From assembly GCA_903899015.1 (NCBI GenBank), contig CAIUHP010000045.1, forward strand, positions 1-64,000: a DNA stretch of 64,000 nt, given 5' to 3'. Positions within the stretch are counted from its first letter, which is position 1. Every line of letters begins with the position of its first letter. Shown here piece after piece: positions 27,171 through 39,040 of this stretch. The notes under the pieces are model-generated. The model made no database searches. It was given only the letters and a program-made list of their open reading frames with translations, and was not told the DNA's origin. Source of the DNA: an uncultured Armatimonadota bacterium. GTDB lineage: Bacteria; Armatimonadota; Fimbriimonadia; Fimbriimonadales; Fimbriimonadaceae. The position numbers were made by a program, and so were the translations under genes.

Positions 27171-28379
27171 TTGCGCAAGCTGATGAACGAATCCGTACCC
27201 CGCAAACTTACGATGCCCATGGCCCCGTGGCCCAATTATGACGACGAGCAGATTGATGCCATTACCGCGATCTATCGCAGCGGCCGAGTCAATTACTTAA
27301 GAGGCAAAATCGGGCCCGCATTTGAGCAGGAGTTCTGCGACTGGTCCGGTTCCAAAAAGGCCATCGCAGTCGGCAACGGAACCCTGGCGATTGAGATTAT
27401 TCTGCGTGGCCTTGGACTCAAGCCTGGCGATGAAGTAATCACAACCCCCCGAACATTCATCGCGACATCTTCCGCCTGCGTGCTGAACGGTTTGATCCCC
27501 GTACTGGCTGATATTGATATCGAAAGTGGCAATATCACTCCCGAAACGGTCGCTCCGTTGATTACTTCCAAAACCAAGGCAATTATTCCGGTCCACCTCG
27601 GAGGATGGCCGTGCGACATGCACGGTTTCAACGCGCTTGCTGAAGAGAAAGGGATCTATGTCATCGAGGACTGTGCTCAGGCTCACGGTGCAAAAATCGA
27701 TGGTCGTAGTGTGGGCACGTTTGGTAAAGCCAACGCTTGGAGTTTCTGCCTCGACAAAATTATTACCACTGGTGGCGAAGGTGGAATGGTGACCACCGAC
27801 GACGAAGAACTTTGGGCACACATGTGGTCACTGAAGGATCACGGTAAGAGCTACGACGCCGTTTTCAATCGTAAGCATCCGCCTGGATTCCAATGGCTTC
27901 ACGAAGGTTGGGGCACCAATTGGCGGATCACTGAGCCTCAATCAGAAATTGGGCGAATCCAACTTTCTCGAATGCCTCAATGGCACGCTGAGAGAACGAA
28001 GAATGCAGAGTTACTTCGCGACCGATTCAGCTCATTATCGGCCCTACATGTCCCCTGGCCAGGACCGGGGCTCGAAAATGCTTGGTACCGATTCTACGTC
28101 CACATCAATCAAGATGCACTCAAAGATGGATGGAGTAGAGACCGCATTCAGGCCGAATGTCAGGCTTTAGGCTTCAATATCTCTGTCGGATCTTGTAGTG
28201 AGATTTACCTTGAGAAGTGCTTCAAGGATTCCGGATATGGCCCATCTGAACCGTTGCCAAATGCCCAGAAAATGACAGGCCTGGCACTTGCGTTCCTTGT
28301 CCACCCAGGACATACCGAGGAAATGCTTCATGCCGTGGCTGACACATTTGAAGATGTCGTAAAAATGGCAACGCGCTAA
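27171..28379 (+). CDS. DegT/DnrJ/EryC1/StrS family sugar aminotransferase
   Basis: A 402-residue PLP enzyme that aminates a keto-sugar nucleotide. Visible: the N-terminal AVGNGTLAIEIILRGLGL cofactor region, the aspartate of YVIEDCAQAHGA, and the PLP lysine in FCLDKIITTGGEGG. TTG 27171 is supported by AAGGT; ATG 27183 is an alternative. Placed between a PglC-like transferase and a PglD-like acetyltransferase, it resembles PglE, which makes the 4-amino precursor of bacillosamine. Substrate is inference. Confidence 0.92.
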   Translation: MRKLMNESVPRKLTMPMAPWPNYDDEQIDAITAIYRSGRVNYLRGKIGPAFEQEFCDWSGSKKAIAVGNGTLAIEIILRGLGLKPGDEVITTPRTFIATSSACVLNGLIPVLADIDIESGNITPETVAPLITSKTKAIIPVHLGGWPCDMHGFNALAEEKGIYVIEDCAQAHGAKIDGRSVGTFGKANAWSFCLDKIITTGGEGGMVTTDDEELWAHMWSLKDHGKSYDAVFNRKHPPGFQWLHEGWGTNWRITEPQSEIGRIQLSRMPQWHAERTKNAELLRDRFSSLSALHVPWPGPGLENAWYRFYVHINQDALKDGWSRDRIQAECQALGFNISVGSCSEIYLEKCFKDSGYGPSEPLPNAQKMTGLALAFLVHPGHTEEMLHAVADTFEDVVKMATR

Positions 28380-28393
28380 TTGTCGATGAATCG

Positions 28394-30351
<1,958 letters not shown>

Positions 30352-30427
30352 CTATGACACCTGTAGCCGAATAAATGGAAAGCCTACGTGCATGAACGCG
30401 TAAAACTCACCTACCATAATGGACTGT

Positions 30428-30481
30428 TTGGTGGAGCGCGGTAAGTTGCCCTGCAACGCAATGGGCCCGCTGACCAGCCAA
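30428..30481 (+). promoter_or_regulatory. structured leader upstream of metF
   Basis: The sequence folds into an outer stem TTGGTGG/CCAGCCAA (30428-30434/30474-30481, one bulge). This continues as AGCGcGG/CCCGCT (30435-30441/30466-30471) and encloses a hairpin GTTGC-CCT-GCAAC (30445-30457). It ends next to the likely ribosome site AAGG (30483-30486) of metF. metF genes are often controlled by riboswitches for S-adenosylmethionine or related compounds, but this does not match SAM-I, SAM-II or SAH consensus as I know them. Confidence 0.45.
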
Positions 30482-30498
30482 CAAGGTTATTACGAAAA

Positions 30499-31377
30499 AT
30501 GCTTATCTCAAGTTTATTTGGAAAGGGAAGTCCCACCGTATCGTTTGAGTTCTTCCCTCCAAAGACCGATTTGGCTCGGGAATCGCTCATGAGCGCTGTC
30601 GATCACCTTGACCAGATTTCGCCCGACTTCGTATCCATGACTTACGGAGCAGGCGGTAGCACGCGAGCCTTGAGCATTGAGGCTGCCGCGGAAATTCGAT
30701 CTCATACCAGAGCCCTCGTCATGTCCCACTTGACCGGAGTGTGTCACACCCGGGACGAAATCGCCGCGGTTGCCGATCAGCTTTGGGATTTAGGCATTCA
30801 TAACATCATGGCTTTGCGCGGAGATCGCCCTCAGGAGACGGATCAAGCGAATCCATTTGAGAGTTTTCCTTTTGTGAAATATTTGGTTTCCTTCCTGAAA
30901 GAGCGCCATGACTTTTGCATTGGCAGTGGTTGCTATCCAGAAGGACATCTAGAAACACCGAACCTCGCCCAAGGGATTCTGCACCTGAAGGAAAAAGTTG
31001 ATGCGGGATGCGATTTTCTCGTGACTCAAATGTTCTTGGAAAACGACAGCTACTTCCGATTTGTCGAACTCGCCCAACGATCGGGCATAACGGTTCCGAT
31101 TATTCCCGGCATCATGCCGGTGACAGGTTTTTCGCAGCTTAATAAATTCGAAACTAAATTCGGCGTTAAGCTACCAGATAGCCTCCGCAATCGGGTCTCC
31201 GAGGTTGAGGAAGACAAGGCTGCCATTGAACGGATTGGGGTCGAATGGGCCGTCGAGCAAAGCCAAGAGTTGTTGTCCGGCGGTGCTCCAGGAATTCACT
31301 TCTACACCCTTAATAAATCAATGGCAACCGTTGAAGTTTGCGAATTATTGGGCCTGCACGGAACAACGAGTCTTTAA
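30499..31377 (+). CDS. metF: 5,10-methylenetetrahydrofolate reductase
   Basis: A 292-residue flavoprotein that makes 5-methyl-THF for methionine synthesis. It begins with SFEFFPPKT, has SMTYGAGGSTR, the flavin-binding NIMALRGDRP and FLVTQMFL, and ends as usual for the bacterial single-domain form. ATG 30499 is preceded at 12 bp by AAGG. It is divergent from argG, and its 5' leader can fold (see 30428-30481). Confidence 0.95.
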   Translation: MLISSLFGKGSPTVSFEFFPPKTDLARESLMSAVDHLDQISPDFVSMTYGAGGSTRALSIEAAAEIRSHTRALVMSHLTGVCHTRDEIAAVADQLWDLGIHNIMALRGDRPQETDQANPFESFPFVKYLVSFLKERHDFCIGSGCYPEGHLETPNLAQGILHLKEKVDAGCDFLVTQMFLENDSYFRFVELAQRSGITVPIIPGIMPVTGFSQLNKFETKFGVKLPDSLRNRVSEVEEDKAAIERIGVEWAVEQSQELLSGGAPGIHFYTLNKSMATVEVCELLGLHGTTSL

Positions 31378-31531
31378 CGATTATCCGATTTCCGTGGATG
31401 TGCCAGTAATTTAATGTCTGTTGGACCCAATTACGAATACTAGTTCGCTCCGAACCTGCCAAGATTATGGGGAGAAGCAAGTGGGCTCGATCCGGGCACT
31501 TTTCTTGCGGTGAGAGTGTTACGAAGCATTT

Positions 31532-32590
31532 ATGGTTACTCCAAATACGATCGTTGTAACGGGCGGGGCAGGCTTTATTGGGAGCAATTTTCTCAATCTG
31601 ATGGTCCCTCGGCATCCAGAAATCCTTTTTGTTAATTTTGATGCCTTGACCTACGCAGGCAATCTCGCAAGTTTGGAGTCGATCAAAGACCTTCCCAACT
31701 ATCGGTTTGAGCATGGCGATATTCGAGACCGGGAAGCGATTAAGCGTGTTTGGGAAACCCATAAGCCTGACTGCGTGGTTCACTTTGCAGCCGAGAGTCA
31801 TGTAGATCGCAGCATTTCGGGACCCACCGATTTTATTGAAACCAACGTTGTAGGCACGCTGAACTTGCTCGAAGCGTTCCGTGCGGGAACCGGGGGAGCA
31901 ACTAGCACCCGATTCCACCATATCAGTACCGACGAAGTTTTTGGCGCGTTGGGTGACGAGGGACTCTTCACGGAAGAGACGCGATACGATCCAAGCAGTC
32001 CTTATTCGGCTTCTAAAGCTTCAAGCGACCACATTGTTCGTGCCTATCATCGCACATACGGTTTGCCGGTAACGATCACGAACTGCTCAAACAACTACGG
32101 TCCACGCCACTTTCCCGAGAAACTTGTCCCACTGATGATCTTGAACACGATGGAAGGCAAGCCGCTTCCTGTTTATGGATCGGGCCTTAACGTTCGAGAC
32201 TGGCTCTATGTCGCCGACCACTGTGAAGCCATTTGGACGGTTCTTACGCAGGGCGTTCCCGGTGAAACCTATAACGTTGGTGGGAATGCTGAGAAGACCA
32301 ACCTCGATGTGGTTCATTCCATTTGTCGCATGGTTGGAGAAGAAACAGGGAAGTCCTACGACGATCTTGCCGGGCTGATCACGTACGTGAAAGATCGACC
32401 TGGACACGATTTCCGCTACGCGATCGACGCTACGAAAATCCGGACCGAACTAGGTTGGGAACCGACTGAAACCTTTGAGTCCGGCCTTCGAAAGACGGTC
32501 CGTTGGTACATCGAGAACACAAATTGGATTGACCAAATTCGATCGGGTGAATATCGTAGTTGGATCGAAAAGAATTACTCACAGCGCTAA
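31532..32590 (+). CDS. rfbB: dTDP-glucose 4,6-dehydratase
   Basis: A 352-residue short-chain dehydrogenase family enzyme, second step to dTDP-L-rhamnose. NAD-binding [12 protein letters not shown] at the N-terminus, the catalytic region [10 protein letters not shown] and [10 protein letters not shown] with the Tyr-x-x-x-Lys pair are all present, as is [15 protein letters not shown]. It is followed 20 bp later by rfbA in the same direction. Confidence 0.96.
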   Translation: MVTPNTIVVTGGAGFIGSNFLNLMVPRHPEILFVNFDALTYAGNLASLESIKDLPNYRFEHGDIRDREAIKRVWETHKPDCVVHFAAESHVDRSISGPTDFIETNVVGTLNLLEAFRAGTGGATSTRFHHISTDEVFGALGDEGLFTEETRYDPSSPYSASKASSDHIVRAYHRTYGLPVTITNCSNNYGPRHFPEKLVPLMILNTMEGKPLPVYGSGLNVRDWLYVADHCEAIWTVLTQGVPGETYNVGGNAEKTNLDVVHSICRMVGEETGKSYDDLAGLITYVKDRPGHDFRYAIDATKIRTELGWEPTETFESGLRKTVRWYIENTNWIDQIRSGEYRSWIEKNYSQR

Positions 32591-32610
32591 CGCACTATTA
32601 GGAAAGAAAA

Positions 32611-33495
32611 TTGACCACGAAAGGCATCATTTTGGCTGGCGGAACCGGAAGTCGGCTTTGGCCGGTAACTCGGGCGGTAAGCAAACAGCTTCTCCCCATC
32701 TACAACAAGCCAATGATCTACTATCCCCTCGGCATCCTCATGATGTCGGGGATTCGAGAGATCGTTGTGATCAACACACCTCACGAACAAGAGGCATTCA
32801 AACGCCTCCTGGGGGACGGCAAAGATTGGGGCATTAGGATTGAGTATGTAACTCAGCCGAGTCCAGATGGGCTTGCGCAAGCGTTTATTCTTTCCGAAGA
32901 TTTCATTGCGGGTGACCCTTGCGCCTTAGTGTTGGGGGACAACATTTTCTACGGACAGAGCATGCAATCTCAGCTAAGAGAAGCTGCCAGCCGAGAGACC
33001 GGAGCAACAGTTTTCGCTTATAGGGTGAAAGACCCCAAGCAATATGGCGTGGTGGAGTGCGATTCAGAGGGCAAAGCGATCAGTATCGTTGAAAAACCAA
33101 CTGAACCGAAATCTAACCTGGCGGTCACGGGACTGTATTTTTACGATTCCGATGTCGTCGAGATCGCTAAAAACGTCAAACCTTCTTGGCGCGGTGAGTT
33201 AGAAATTACTTCAGTAAACGCCGAATATCTCAACCGAGGCGACCTAAACGTTGAACGACTTGGACGTGGTGCAGCGTGGCTAGACACAGGGACTTACGAA
33301 GCACTGATCCAAGCGACAAATTTCGTTGAAGCAGTAGAGCAGCGACAGGGTCTTAAGATCTGTTGCCCAGAAGAGATCGCTTTCCGGAATGGTTGGATCG
33401 ACGCGGAACAACTATTGAAGCTTGCGGAACCTCTTAAGAAGAATGAATACGGAGAGTATCTCGAAGCTTTGGCTCATATGGGAGTTGTGGAATGA
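32611..33495 (+). CDS. rfbA: glucose-1-phosphate thymidylyltransferase
   Basis: A 294-residue enzyme making dTDP-glucose. The nucleotide-binding loop [30 protein letters not shown] and VLGDNIFYG are diagnostic. TTG start with AGGAAAG 5-11 bp upstream. Its last codons overlap rfbC (ATGA at 33492-33495). It belongs to an rfbB-rfbA-rfbC operon. Confidence 0.96.
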   Translation: MTTKGIILAGGTGSRLWPVTRAVSKQLLPIYNKPMIYYPLGILMMSGIREIVVINTPHEQEAFKRLLGDGKDWGIRIEYVTQPSPDGLAQAFILSEDFIAGDPCALVLGDNIFYGQSMQSQLREAASRETGATVFAYRVKDPKQYGVVECDSEGKAISIVEKPTEPKSNLAVTGLYFYDSDVVEIAKNVKPSWRGELEITSVNAEYLNRGDLNVERLGRGAAWLDTGTYEALIQATNFVEAVEQRQGLKICCPEEIAFRNGWIDAEQLLKLAEPLKKNEYGEYLEALAHMGVVE

Positions 33496-34049
33496 CGGTT
33501 ACAGAAACGGCTTTACCAGGTGTCTTGCTTTGTGAACCGAGGGTTTTCGGAGACAGTCGAGGCTTCTTTTTTGAATCGTACAGCGTCGCCAAATATCAAT
33601 CATCGGGCGTATCTTGCACCTTCGTGCAGGACAACGTTTCTTACTCGACGCCCGGCGTTATTCGAGGATTACACCTTCAAAATCCCACCGGCCAATCGAA
33701 ACTCGTCCAAGTTTTGCATGGGGCAGTATTTGACGTTGCCGTGGATGTTCGAGTCGGATCGCCCACCTTTGGTAAATGGATCGGAGAAATTCTTTCAGAC
33801 GAGAATCACCGTCAGCTCTTCATCCCAGAAGGCTTTGCTCATGGTTTTTCGGTGATCGGGGAATGCGCATTGCTTTCGTACAAGTGTTCCGCTCCATATG
33901 ATCCAACGGGCGAAATCACCATCCGATGGGATGACGAGCAAATTGGAATTGCGTGGGGCGTAGAAAATCCAACCGTCTCCGGGAAAGATCAAGCCGGACT
34001 TCGTCTTGCGGATGTACCGCTCGATCGATTGCCAAAGTATCTCGGCTAG
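33492..34049 (+). CDS. rfbC: dTDP-4-dehydrorhamnose 3,5-epimerase
   Basis: A 185-residue cupin-fold epimerase, third step to dTDP-L-rhamnose. It shows [13 protein letters not shown], the catalytic VIRGLHLQ (His), and [12 protein letters not shown]. It starts inside the rfbA stop. The final reductase RfbD is not in the window; the operon ends here at a hairpin. Confidence 0.95.
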   Translation: MTVTETALPGVLLCEPRVFGDSRGFFFESYSVAKYQSSGVSCTFVQDNVSYSTPGVIRGLHLQNPTGQSKLVQVLHGAVFDVAVDVRVGSPTFGKWIGEILSDENHRQLFIPEGFAHGFSVIGECALLSYKCSAPYDPTGEITIRWDDEQIGIAWGVENPTVSGKDQAGLRLADVPLDRLPKYLG

Positions 34050-34061
34050 AGATACTTTGGC
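34031..34061. terminator. bidirectional terminator at the end of rfbC
   Basis: A perfect 13-bp stem, GCCAAAGTATCTC (34031-34043) with GAGATACTTTGGC (34049-34061), loop GGCTA. It overlaps the rfbC stop and sits 7 bp from the convergent glycosyltransferase stop. Confidence 0.75.
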
Positions 34062-34067
34062 TTCAAT

Positions 34068-36038
34068 CTATTGCGCGAGCTTGAAGGCTTCGTAACGTGA
34101 TCGAACGATGATGGACTCACGCAGCAGAACCGTTCGGCTCGTTACCATGTAGTCCTGATCCAAAGCTCGAATGAGCGTGTCCTGCTTCATCGAGTCTTGC
34201 TCGATGACCTTCACGAGCAAGTCGCGAACATAGATATCCGCGTCGACAAAGGCTGCCTCAATCAGTCGATCAAAGGTCGGCTGCTTCAATAGCGCTTTTG
34301 CTGCGTTCGCTCGAACTGCCCAGTCCTTGTCGTGCAACAGAGTGAGCAATGGCGGAGCCATTTCTTCCCAAGCCAGGTAGCCCGAAATTCGAGCGACCAT
34401 GGAACGTATTTTGCCCTCTCGGCTCTCGACGAACTCGTAGAACGCGCACACGATCTCAGCTCGCTGCTTTGGGGTTACCGTACGAGGAATGCCTTCCATC
34501 GCGTGAATGACTTCCCACATGTCTCGGGACGAAAATGTGCGAATCAGTCCATCGACGTCAGGGTTCGCCTCGCGTTGAACGGTACGTCGCTCTTCGCTGT
34601 CATCACTGGGGAGTTCTCCAACACCTTCAACATGTTGTGTGTTATCCCATCGAACGGCTGCCTTACCTTGTCGAGCCCGTGCGAATGTCTGAAGAGCACG
34701 GAAGGCTGCGAGACCGTTGATCACGTTTCCAACAACCAACCTAGGAATCGACATGAGTCCTTCAGGCAGTCCGTAAACCATTCCCACGAAGACGATTCGC
34801 TGGAACATGCGGAAGAACATGAAGAACGTATCCACCATAACCAACCGTTGAAGCTTTGAGCCTTGGTCAATGATGGGGAGCAATTTGAACCCGATGATAT
34901 GGTTATCGCCGAGGGCAAAGACAATGAAGTACGCGAGCAAGACATAACCCATCAAGGAGGTTCCAGCCGCAACAAAGACCTTCCGATCTTTGAGCAGGTT
35001 TTCCTTAATGCGAAGGCTTCCTGACCAACCGCCTAGCTCCCATTCTTGAAGCGAAATTCCGATGATCCAGCGAGTTTTCTGGCGGACCGCTCGAGTGAAG
35101 TCCATCGGGAAGTAAGCCCAGTTTGCGATGAAGGTAGATCGTTTACAAAGTGGCGTGTACCACTTATCGTTGCCACCATCGAGCACGAGGTTCACGAAAA
35201 TGGAAGTGAAGCCCGTTTCACGAATTCTCTTGGACATGCTGTAGTCCTCGGTCATCGTGTCTTCATTGAAGATTTTGTAGCCGCCAATGTGCTCGAGTGT
35301 TCGGAACACGCGACGTGAGAATCCAGTGCCCGTACCTGCATAAGGAACAAATCCCGAGATCTTTTCTCGGACGGGAACGTCCTTCATGTGCGTTTCGGAG
35401 AACTCGTCGGCGTATGTCCAGTGAACGATCTTCTTCCAACTGGTTGGAAGAGGAAGAATCGGCAACTGCATGACGTCGACGCGAGGAATAAGATAGTTGT
35501 ACAGCAAGAACGAGTGGGGATGAACCACGTCTTCAGCGTCGTGCATGACGATGATGTCGAAGTTGACATCATGTCTCTCTTCGTACTGCTTGATCACCTT
35601 GTAGACGTTGTTTAAACAGTCTGCTTTCGTGGTCGGGCCCGGGAGGGGTGTGACGACTTTGATGATCTGAGGGAATTCTTTCGCCAATCGATCAACCGCA
35701 TTTTGGGTCGCGGAGTCGTTCGGATATGTGCCAACAAAGACCAGGTAGTTCTTGTACTCGACCCGTTGAATGATGTTGTTGACCATGGCAGCCACAACTT
35801 CACCCTCGTTCCAAGCTGGAACCATGACCGCAATTCTTTGTTGCTCACGCATGCGGAGCTTTTCCAAGCTCAAGCGTTCGCGATTTCGAAAAGCGATTCT
35901 TCGATAGGCGCGTAAAGTGTAGGCGCCAATGTCATAGATGAGGTCTTGGCAGCCGCTAAGTAGGAAGACCATAGCTACGAACCAGGTCAGACCGAGCATG
36001 CAATCGCGCAGTAGTACGAGAAAGTCACGCCCTGTCAT
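34068..36038 (-). CDS. NfrB-like membrane glycosyltransferase with C-terminal HEAT-like helices
   Basis: A 656-residue processive-type family 2 glycosyltransferase in the inner membrane. After an N-terminal membrane helix (about 9-29) comes the catalytic domain VMVPAWNEGE, with acidic motif DAED (167-170), TED (263-265) and QKTRW (320-324; QxxRW). Further membrane segments lie at about 363-440. The N-terminal layout matches E. coli NfrB, whose C-terminus senses c-di-GMP. Here residues about 545-650 look instead like HEAT repeats (PPLLTLLHDKDWAVRANAAK). The BcsB-like gene lies 55 bp upstream on the same strand. Confidence 0.88.
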   Translation of the reverse strand: MTGRDFLVLLRDCMLGLTWFVAMVFLLSGCQDLIYDIGAYTLRAYRRIAFRNRERLSLEKLRMREQQRIAVMVPAWNEGEVVAAMVNNIIQRVEYKNYLVFVGTYPNDSATQNAVDRLAKEFPQIIKVVTPLPGPTTKADCLNNVYKVIKQYEERHDVNFDIIVMHDAEDVVHPHSFLLYNYLIPRVDVMQLPILPLPTSWKKIVHWTYADEFSETHMKDVPVREKISGFVPYAGTGTGFSRRVFRTLEHIGGYKIFNEDTMTEDYSMSKRIRETGFTSIFVNLVLDGGNDKWYTPLCKRSTFIANWAYFPMDFTRAVRQKTRWIIGISLQEWELGGWSGSLRIKENLLKDRKVFVAAGTSLMGYVLLAYFIVFALGDNHIIGFKLLPIIDQGSKLQRLVMVDTFFMFFRMFQRIVFVGMVYGLPEGLMSIPRLVVGNVINGLAAFRALQTFARARQGKAAVRWDNTQHVEGVGELPSDDSEERRTVQREANPDVDGLIRTFSSRDMWEVIHAMEGIPRTVTPKQRAEIVCAFYEFVESREGKIRSMVARISGYLAWEEMAPPLLTLLHDKDWAVRANAAKALLKQPTFDRLIEAAFVDADIYVRDLLVKVIEQDSMKQDTLIRALDQDYMVTSRTVLLRESIIVRSRYEAFKLAQ

Positions 36039-36093
36039 TTCTGATTAATCCTATGGTCTTCGTTCGAGATTTGTTGATCTACGCTGTTAACGA

Positions 36094-38310
36094 TTATTCT
36101 TCGTCATCCTCGTCGTCTTCATCTTCATCTTCATCATCTTCGTCATCTTCGACTGGCTTGGGCTTCTTAATGAACTGCTTGCCAACCCATACCGCGAGTC
36201 CGAGAAGGGAAACTGCGATGATAGACATGATCGCCAGCATTTGTGGCGTGTAGGTGTCCAGCGTCTTGGTGATATTAGGATCGTTCTTCAAGCCTAACAG
36301 TCGAAGCGGGATGACTCGGCCATCTTTCGTGATGACGCAGACCTGACCGGCGATCGTATCTGCCTTGTTGGGGTCGGATAGGAGGCTTGCAACCATGTTC
36401 AGGGCATCGTTATCTTCCGCCATGACAACGTAAAGCACACCACTTGGACTCTTGGGGGCTGCAACTGCTTGAATGACTGCACCGCCGACCAAGGTGTCCG
36501 GCATCAGCTGAATCTTGTTGTTGATATCAAACTTGCCTTTGCCGACTGGGCAAACCAGGAGATCCTTCCGGATCTGGGCAAATCGTTCGATCTCAGAGTA
36601 GTAACCAACCGCCACGCCACCCTGGAGAAGCGAGGTAACTTCTCCCTTCTTTGTCGTCCAGTTAAGGTTAATCCGGTTCGTTTGAGCGGCTCGTCCTGCA
36701 ACGGCGGCCGCCAAAGTGAGCTCTTCGTCCGAAGGGTTGGACGAGAAACCGAAGTTGATGGAACTGGGAACTCGTCCGTCGCTCGGAATCAAGTAAGGAA
36801 AGCTTTCGAGGTAAGGGCGGCCAATGAGGTTTCCATTGACGAGTTCGAAAGTGGATTCACCTTCGATAACTGTCCAGGCAACGTCATCGTATGATTTCGA
36901 ACAGTCGGCTGCACCCAGGTCGTGGAAGCAAGCAATGTCGATGACCCAGAAGTTCTTTGCCAACTCTTCGACTGGAATTCGAGCTCGAATGATGCCGTCA
37001 TTCGCATTTTCTGGCTCGAGCTTGGCACTGCCGATTGGAATTCCGTTAAGGAAGATCGTAATCAGTGATCGAAGCGGATTCATGGATGCCGAGTGGCGGA
37101 ACTTAACCTTGATGTACGACTCTCGACCCAGGTCACATCGGAGCGGGCGTCGAATCGTAAGGCTTGTTCGCTGGTGGAATGCACCGGAAAGGTGAATCGC
37201 GGGCAATCCAAGGTCGGTAAAGGTGAATGAACCCAGTCGTGTTCCTGGTGCGATCGCCGCTTCAACTGGGGGAGTGTTGATGACGGCAGAAGTGCTTCCC
37301 ATTTGCGAGATCATCTCGTTTTGGGCAAGAGCACCGGTAGCCGACTTCAGACCGAACACGTCGGACCCTGTAACCAGTAGACAAGACGCCGCGGGCGAAC
37401 CGGTTGCGGAGAAATTCTTTAGCGCACCGACCTTTGGAGAAAGATTTTGGGGTGTGAATTTGGACCAGATCGGATTATCCGAGATCAGAAGCGCCTGTCC
37501 CGAAGGCGTACCGGCCGGACGAGTTGCGACATTGATTCGCAAGCCGTTTGAAGGTAATCGCTTGCCCCAGTCGCTCGCAATATTGAGCATGCTGGCGATC
37601 GTTTCGGTGGACGGATCAGAAGGCACCATCCATCGGCATCGCACCGCGTCATCCTCGAGTGGATCGAGGTAAGGGAACGGGTAGAGCATCAATGGGAACG
37701 TCGTGGGATCTTTGCGAACCAAGTGAAGAGTGGTGTTCTTACCAATTTTCAGCCAGTTGGCGTAGTTGTCAACGTCACGACAAGGCCCGTCGCTCGACTT
37801 TTGTCGGTTAGCGATGCGAATCTCATTGAAGCCACGCTTGAAATACTTATCGGGAAGAGCAACTCTCCAGGGAATCGAATCACCAGCAACTGGAGGAAGC
37901 ACTCGGCTCGCAAGAGGGTAGCCGTTTAAGAAAACCGTAATGCTTCCTTGGCCGGGCAAAAGTGTTTGCGATGTTGAGTAATCCAGAAGGAAGTAGGATT
38001 CACCCGGATAAACCTCCATACCAGGCTTAATTTCGAAGAAGTAAGACCACTGGTTTGAGGGATTGACGAAGACCTTGTCTTCGTTTAGCGGATGCATGTT
38101 GTAAGCATGCTGGCCATACGGACCTGTGATGAGGTCGTGCGGAGACTGCTTGTTCACAATGTCAGCCGCGCTAGCAAATGCCGTCAACATGGGCATTGCA
38201 GCAAATGCTAAGGCGATTGCCCGCACAACGGAGCCGGAACTGGCTCGCTTGCTAAACCTGGTTTTTGCAGGTCGGGTTGCCTTAAGTAAATTGTATTGAC
38301 TGTTTGTCAT
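36094..38310 (-). CDS. BcsB-like periplasmic glycan-synthase partner
   Basis: A 738-residue protein of the BcsB family: N-terminal signal or membrane segment, tandem carbohydrate-binding-like and flavodoxin-like modules in the periplasm (ITVFLNGYPLASRVLPP; LITIFLNGIPIGSAKLEP), then a single C-terminal membrane helix (about 688-712). In cellulose synthase BcsB guides the polymer across the periplasm and anchors BcsA. The last 20 or so residues are almost all Asp and Glu, cytoplasmic by topology, and unusual. It lies just upstream of the NfrB-like synthase. Confidence 0.87.
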   Translation of the reverse strand: MTNSQYNLLKATRPAKTRFSKRASSGSVVRAIALAFAAMPMLTAFASAADIVNKQSPHDLITGPYGQHAYNMHPLNEDKVFVNPSNQWSYFFEIKPGMEVYPGESYFLLDYSTSQTLLPGQGSITVFLNGYPLASRVLPPVAGDSIPWRVALPDKYFKRGFNEIRIANRQKSSDGPCRDVDNYANWLKIGKNTTLHLVRKDPTTFPLMLYPFPYLDPLEDDAVRCRWMVPSDPSTETIASMLNIASDWGKRLPSNGLRINVATRPAGTPSGQALLISDNPIWSKFTPQNLSPKVGALKNFSATGSPAASCLLVTGSDVFGLKSATGALAQNEMISQMGSTSAVINTPPVEAAIAPGTRLGSFTFTDLGLPAIHLSGAFHQRTSLTIRRPLRCDLGRESYIKVKFRHSASMNPLRSLITIFLNGIPIGSAKLEPENANDGIIRARIPVEELAKNFWVIDIACFHDLGAADCSKSYDDVAWTVIEGESTFELVNGNLIGRPYLESFPYLIPSDGRVPSSINFGFSSNPSDEELTLAAAVAGRAAQTNRINLNWTTKKGEVTSLLQGGVAVGYYSEIERFAQIRKDLLVCPVGKGKFDINNKIQLMPDTLVGGAVIQAVAAPKSPSGVLYVVMAEDNDALNMVASLLSDPNKADTIAGQVCVITKDGRVIPLRLLGLKNDPNITKTLDTYTPQMLAIMSIIAVSLLGLAVWVGKQFIKKPKPVEDDEDDEDEDEDDEDDEE

Positions 38311-39040
38311 CAGTTGCTCTTGGATCGGTTTTATATCGGTTCGAGTCTTCCTTGAGCTAAAGCGGCGATCATCATGATCATGCTAGTTGGCCCAAAAAAG
38401 ACTGCTCCAGTTACCGGGAGAAGCAAAGACCTACAATCCGCTCCCCCAATTTTGGGTCACGGAAAAAGGTGTAGCTAGTCGCGTAATCACGTGACATGCT
38501 TCTCACGGCTTGTAGAGTTGTTTTTTCGGTCGAACGAGGGCACCTTGGAGAGTGCTTACAAGTTCCATGAACTGAAGTATTCGTTCTCATTTGGGTGCGC
38601 GCCAGCCCCTCATTGCGGGTACCGGATCTATGCGACACATTAAGCCCGTTTGCGGGCGAGATATTTTTGCTGTCAGAAACGACCTTTAAGTCGAAAATAG
38701 ACGGAAAATATCAATTCTAAGGGAAAAAGTGAACTAGGAGACGGTAGGATGGAATTCAGAGCAGTTTGATCAGGAATGGTGACCATTCTGACCAAAACAT
38801 GGCTCTGATTCTTCAATTAACTATATGAGTTACGACAACTGTCGTTCGAGAAACAAGGATAAGGTCGGGCAAATTCCAGTGGACATTGCCGGGCCAGTGT
38901 TTGGGGGCAGCCGCCAAGAAACCTAACTTGCAAGTTGGGTAGTTCTTCTCCTGAAGAGCGTTCTGGGCGCCTGCTCCGAACGCTCTTCGTCATTTGGTGA
39001 ACTATGAAGTTCACGCGAAATTAGAAAAGGAGGGGCAGCC
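38311..39040. other. long intergenic region with RNA hairpins
   Basis: This 730-bp gap contains no supported protein gene before the small gene at 39041. The left part is upstream DNA of the BcsB-like gene. The right part (38840-38990) is rich in pairable sequence, including the two hairpins annotated separately. I looked for c-di-GMP (GEMM) riboswitch hallmarks because of the BcsB neighbour and did not find them. Confidence 0.5.
38916..38988 (+). promoter_or_regulatory. tandem hairpins before a 47-residue gene, attenuator-like
   Basis: Hairpin 1: AAGAA and ACCTAACTT (38916-38929) pair with AAGTTGGGT and TTCTT (38932-38947). Hairpin 2: GAAGAGCGTTC (38953-38963) pairs perfectly with GAACGCTCTTC (38978-38988), followed by GTCATTT. 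The linker TCTTC-TCCT-GAAGA (38944-38957) can form a competing hairpin that disrupts both. Mutually exclusive folds of this kind are typical of attenuators or riboswitch expression platforms. Ligand or trigger unknown. Confidence 0.5.

Noticed and set aside
36100-36155. Trinucleotide-like repeat as a separate element
   Set aside because: It is simply the coding sequence of the acidic Asp/Glu tail of the BcsB-like protein.
38311-39000. c-di-GMP riboswitch near the BcsB-like gene
   Set aside because: The conserved GEMM core segments are not present, and the foldable part lies on the strand pointing away from the BcsB-like gene.
38840-39000. 6S RNA or RNase P RNA
   Set aside because: None of the conserved core sequences of these RNAs can be found; only hairpins are visible.
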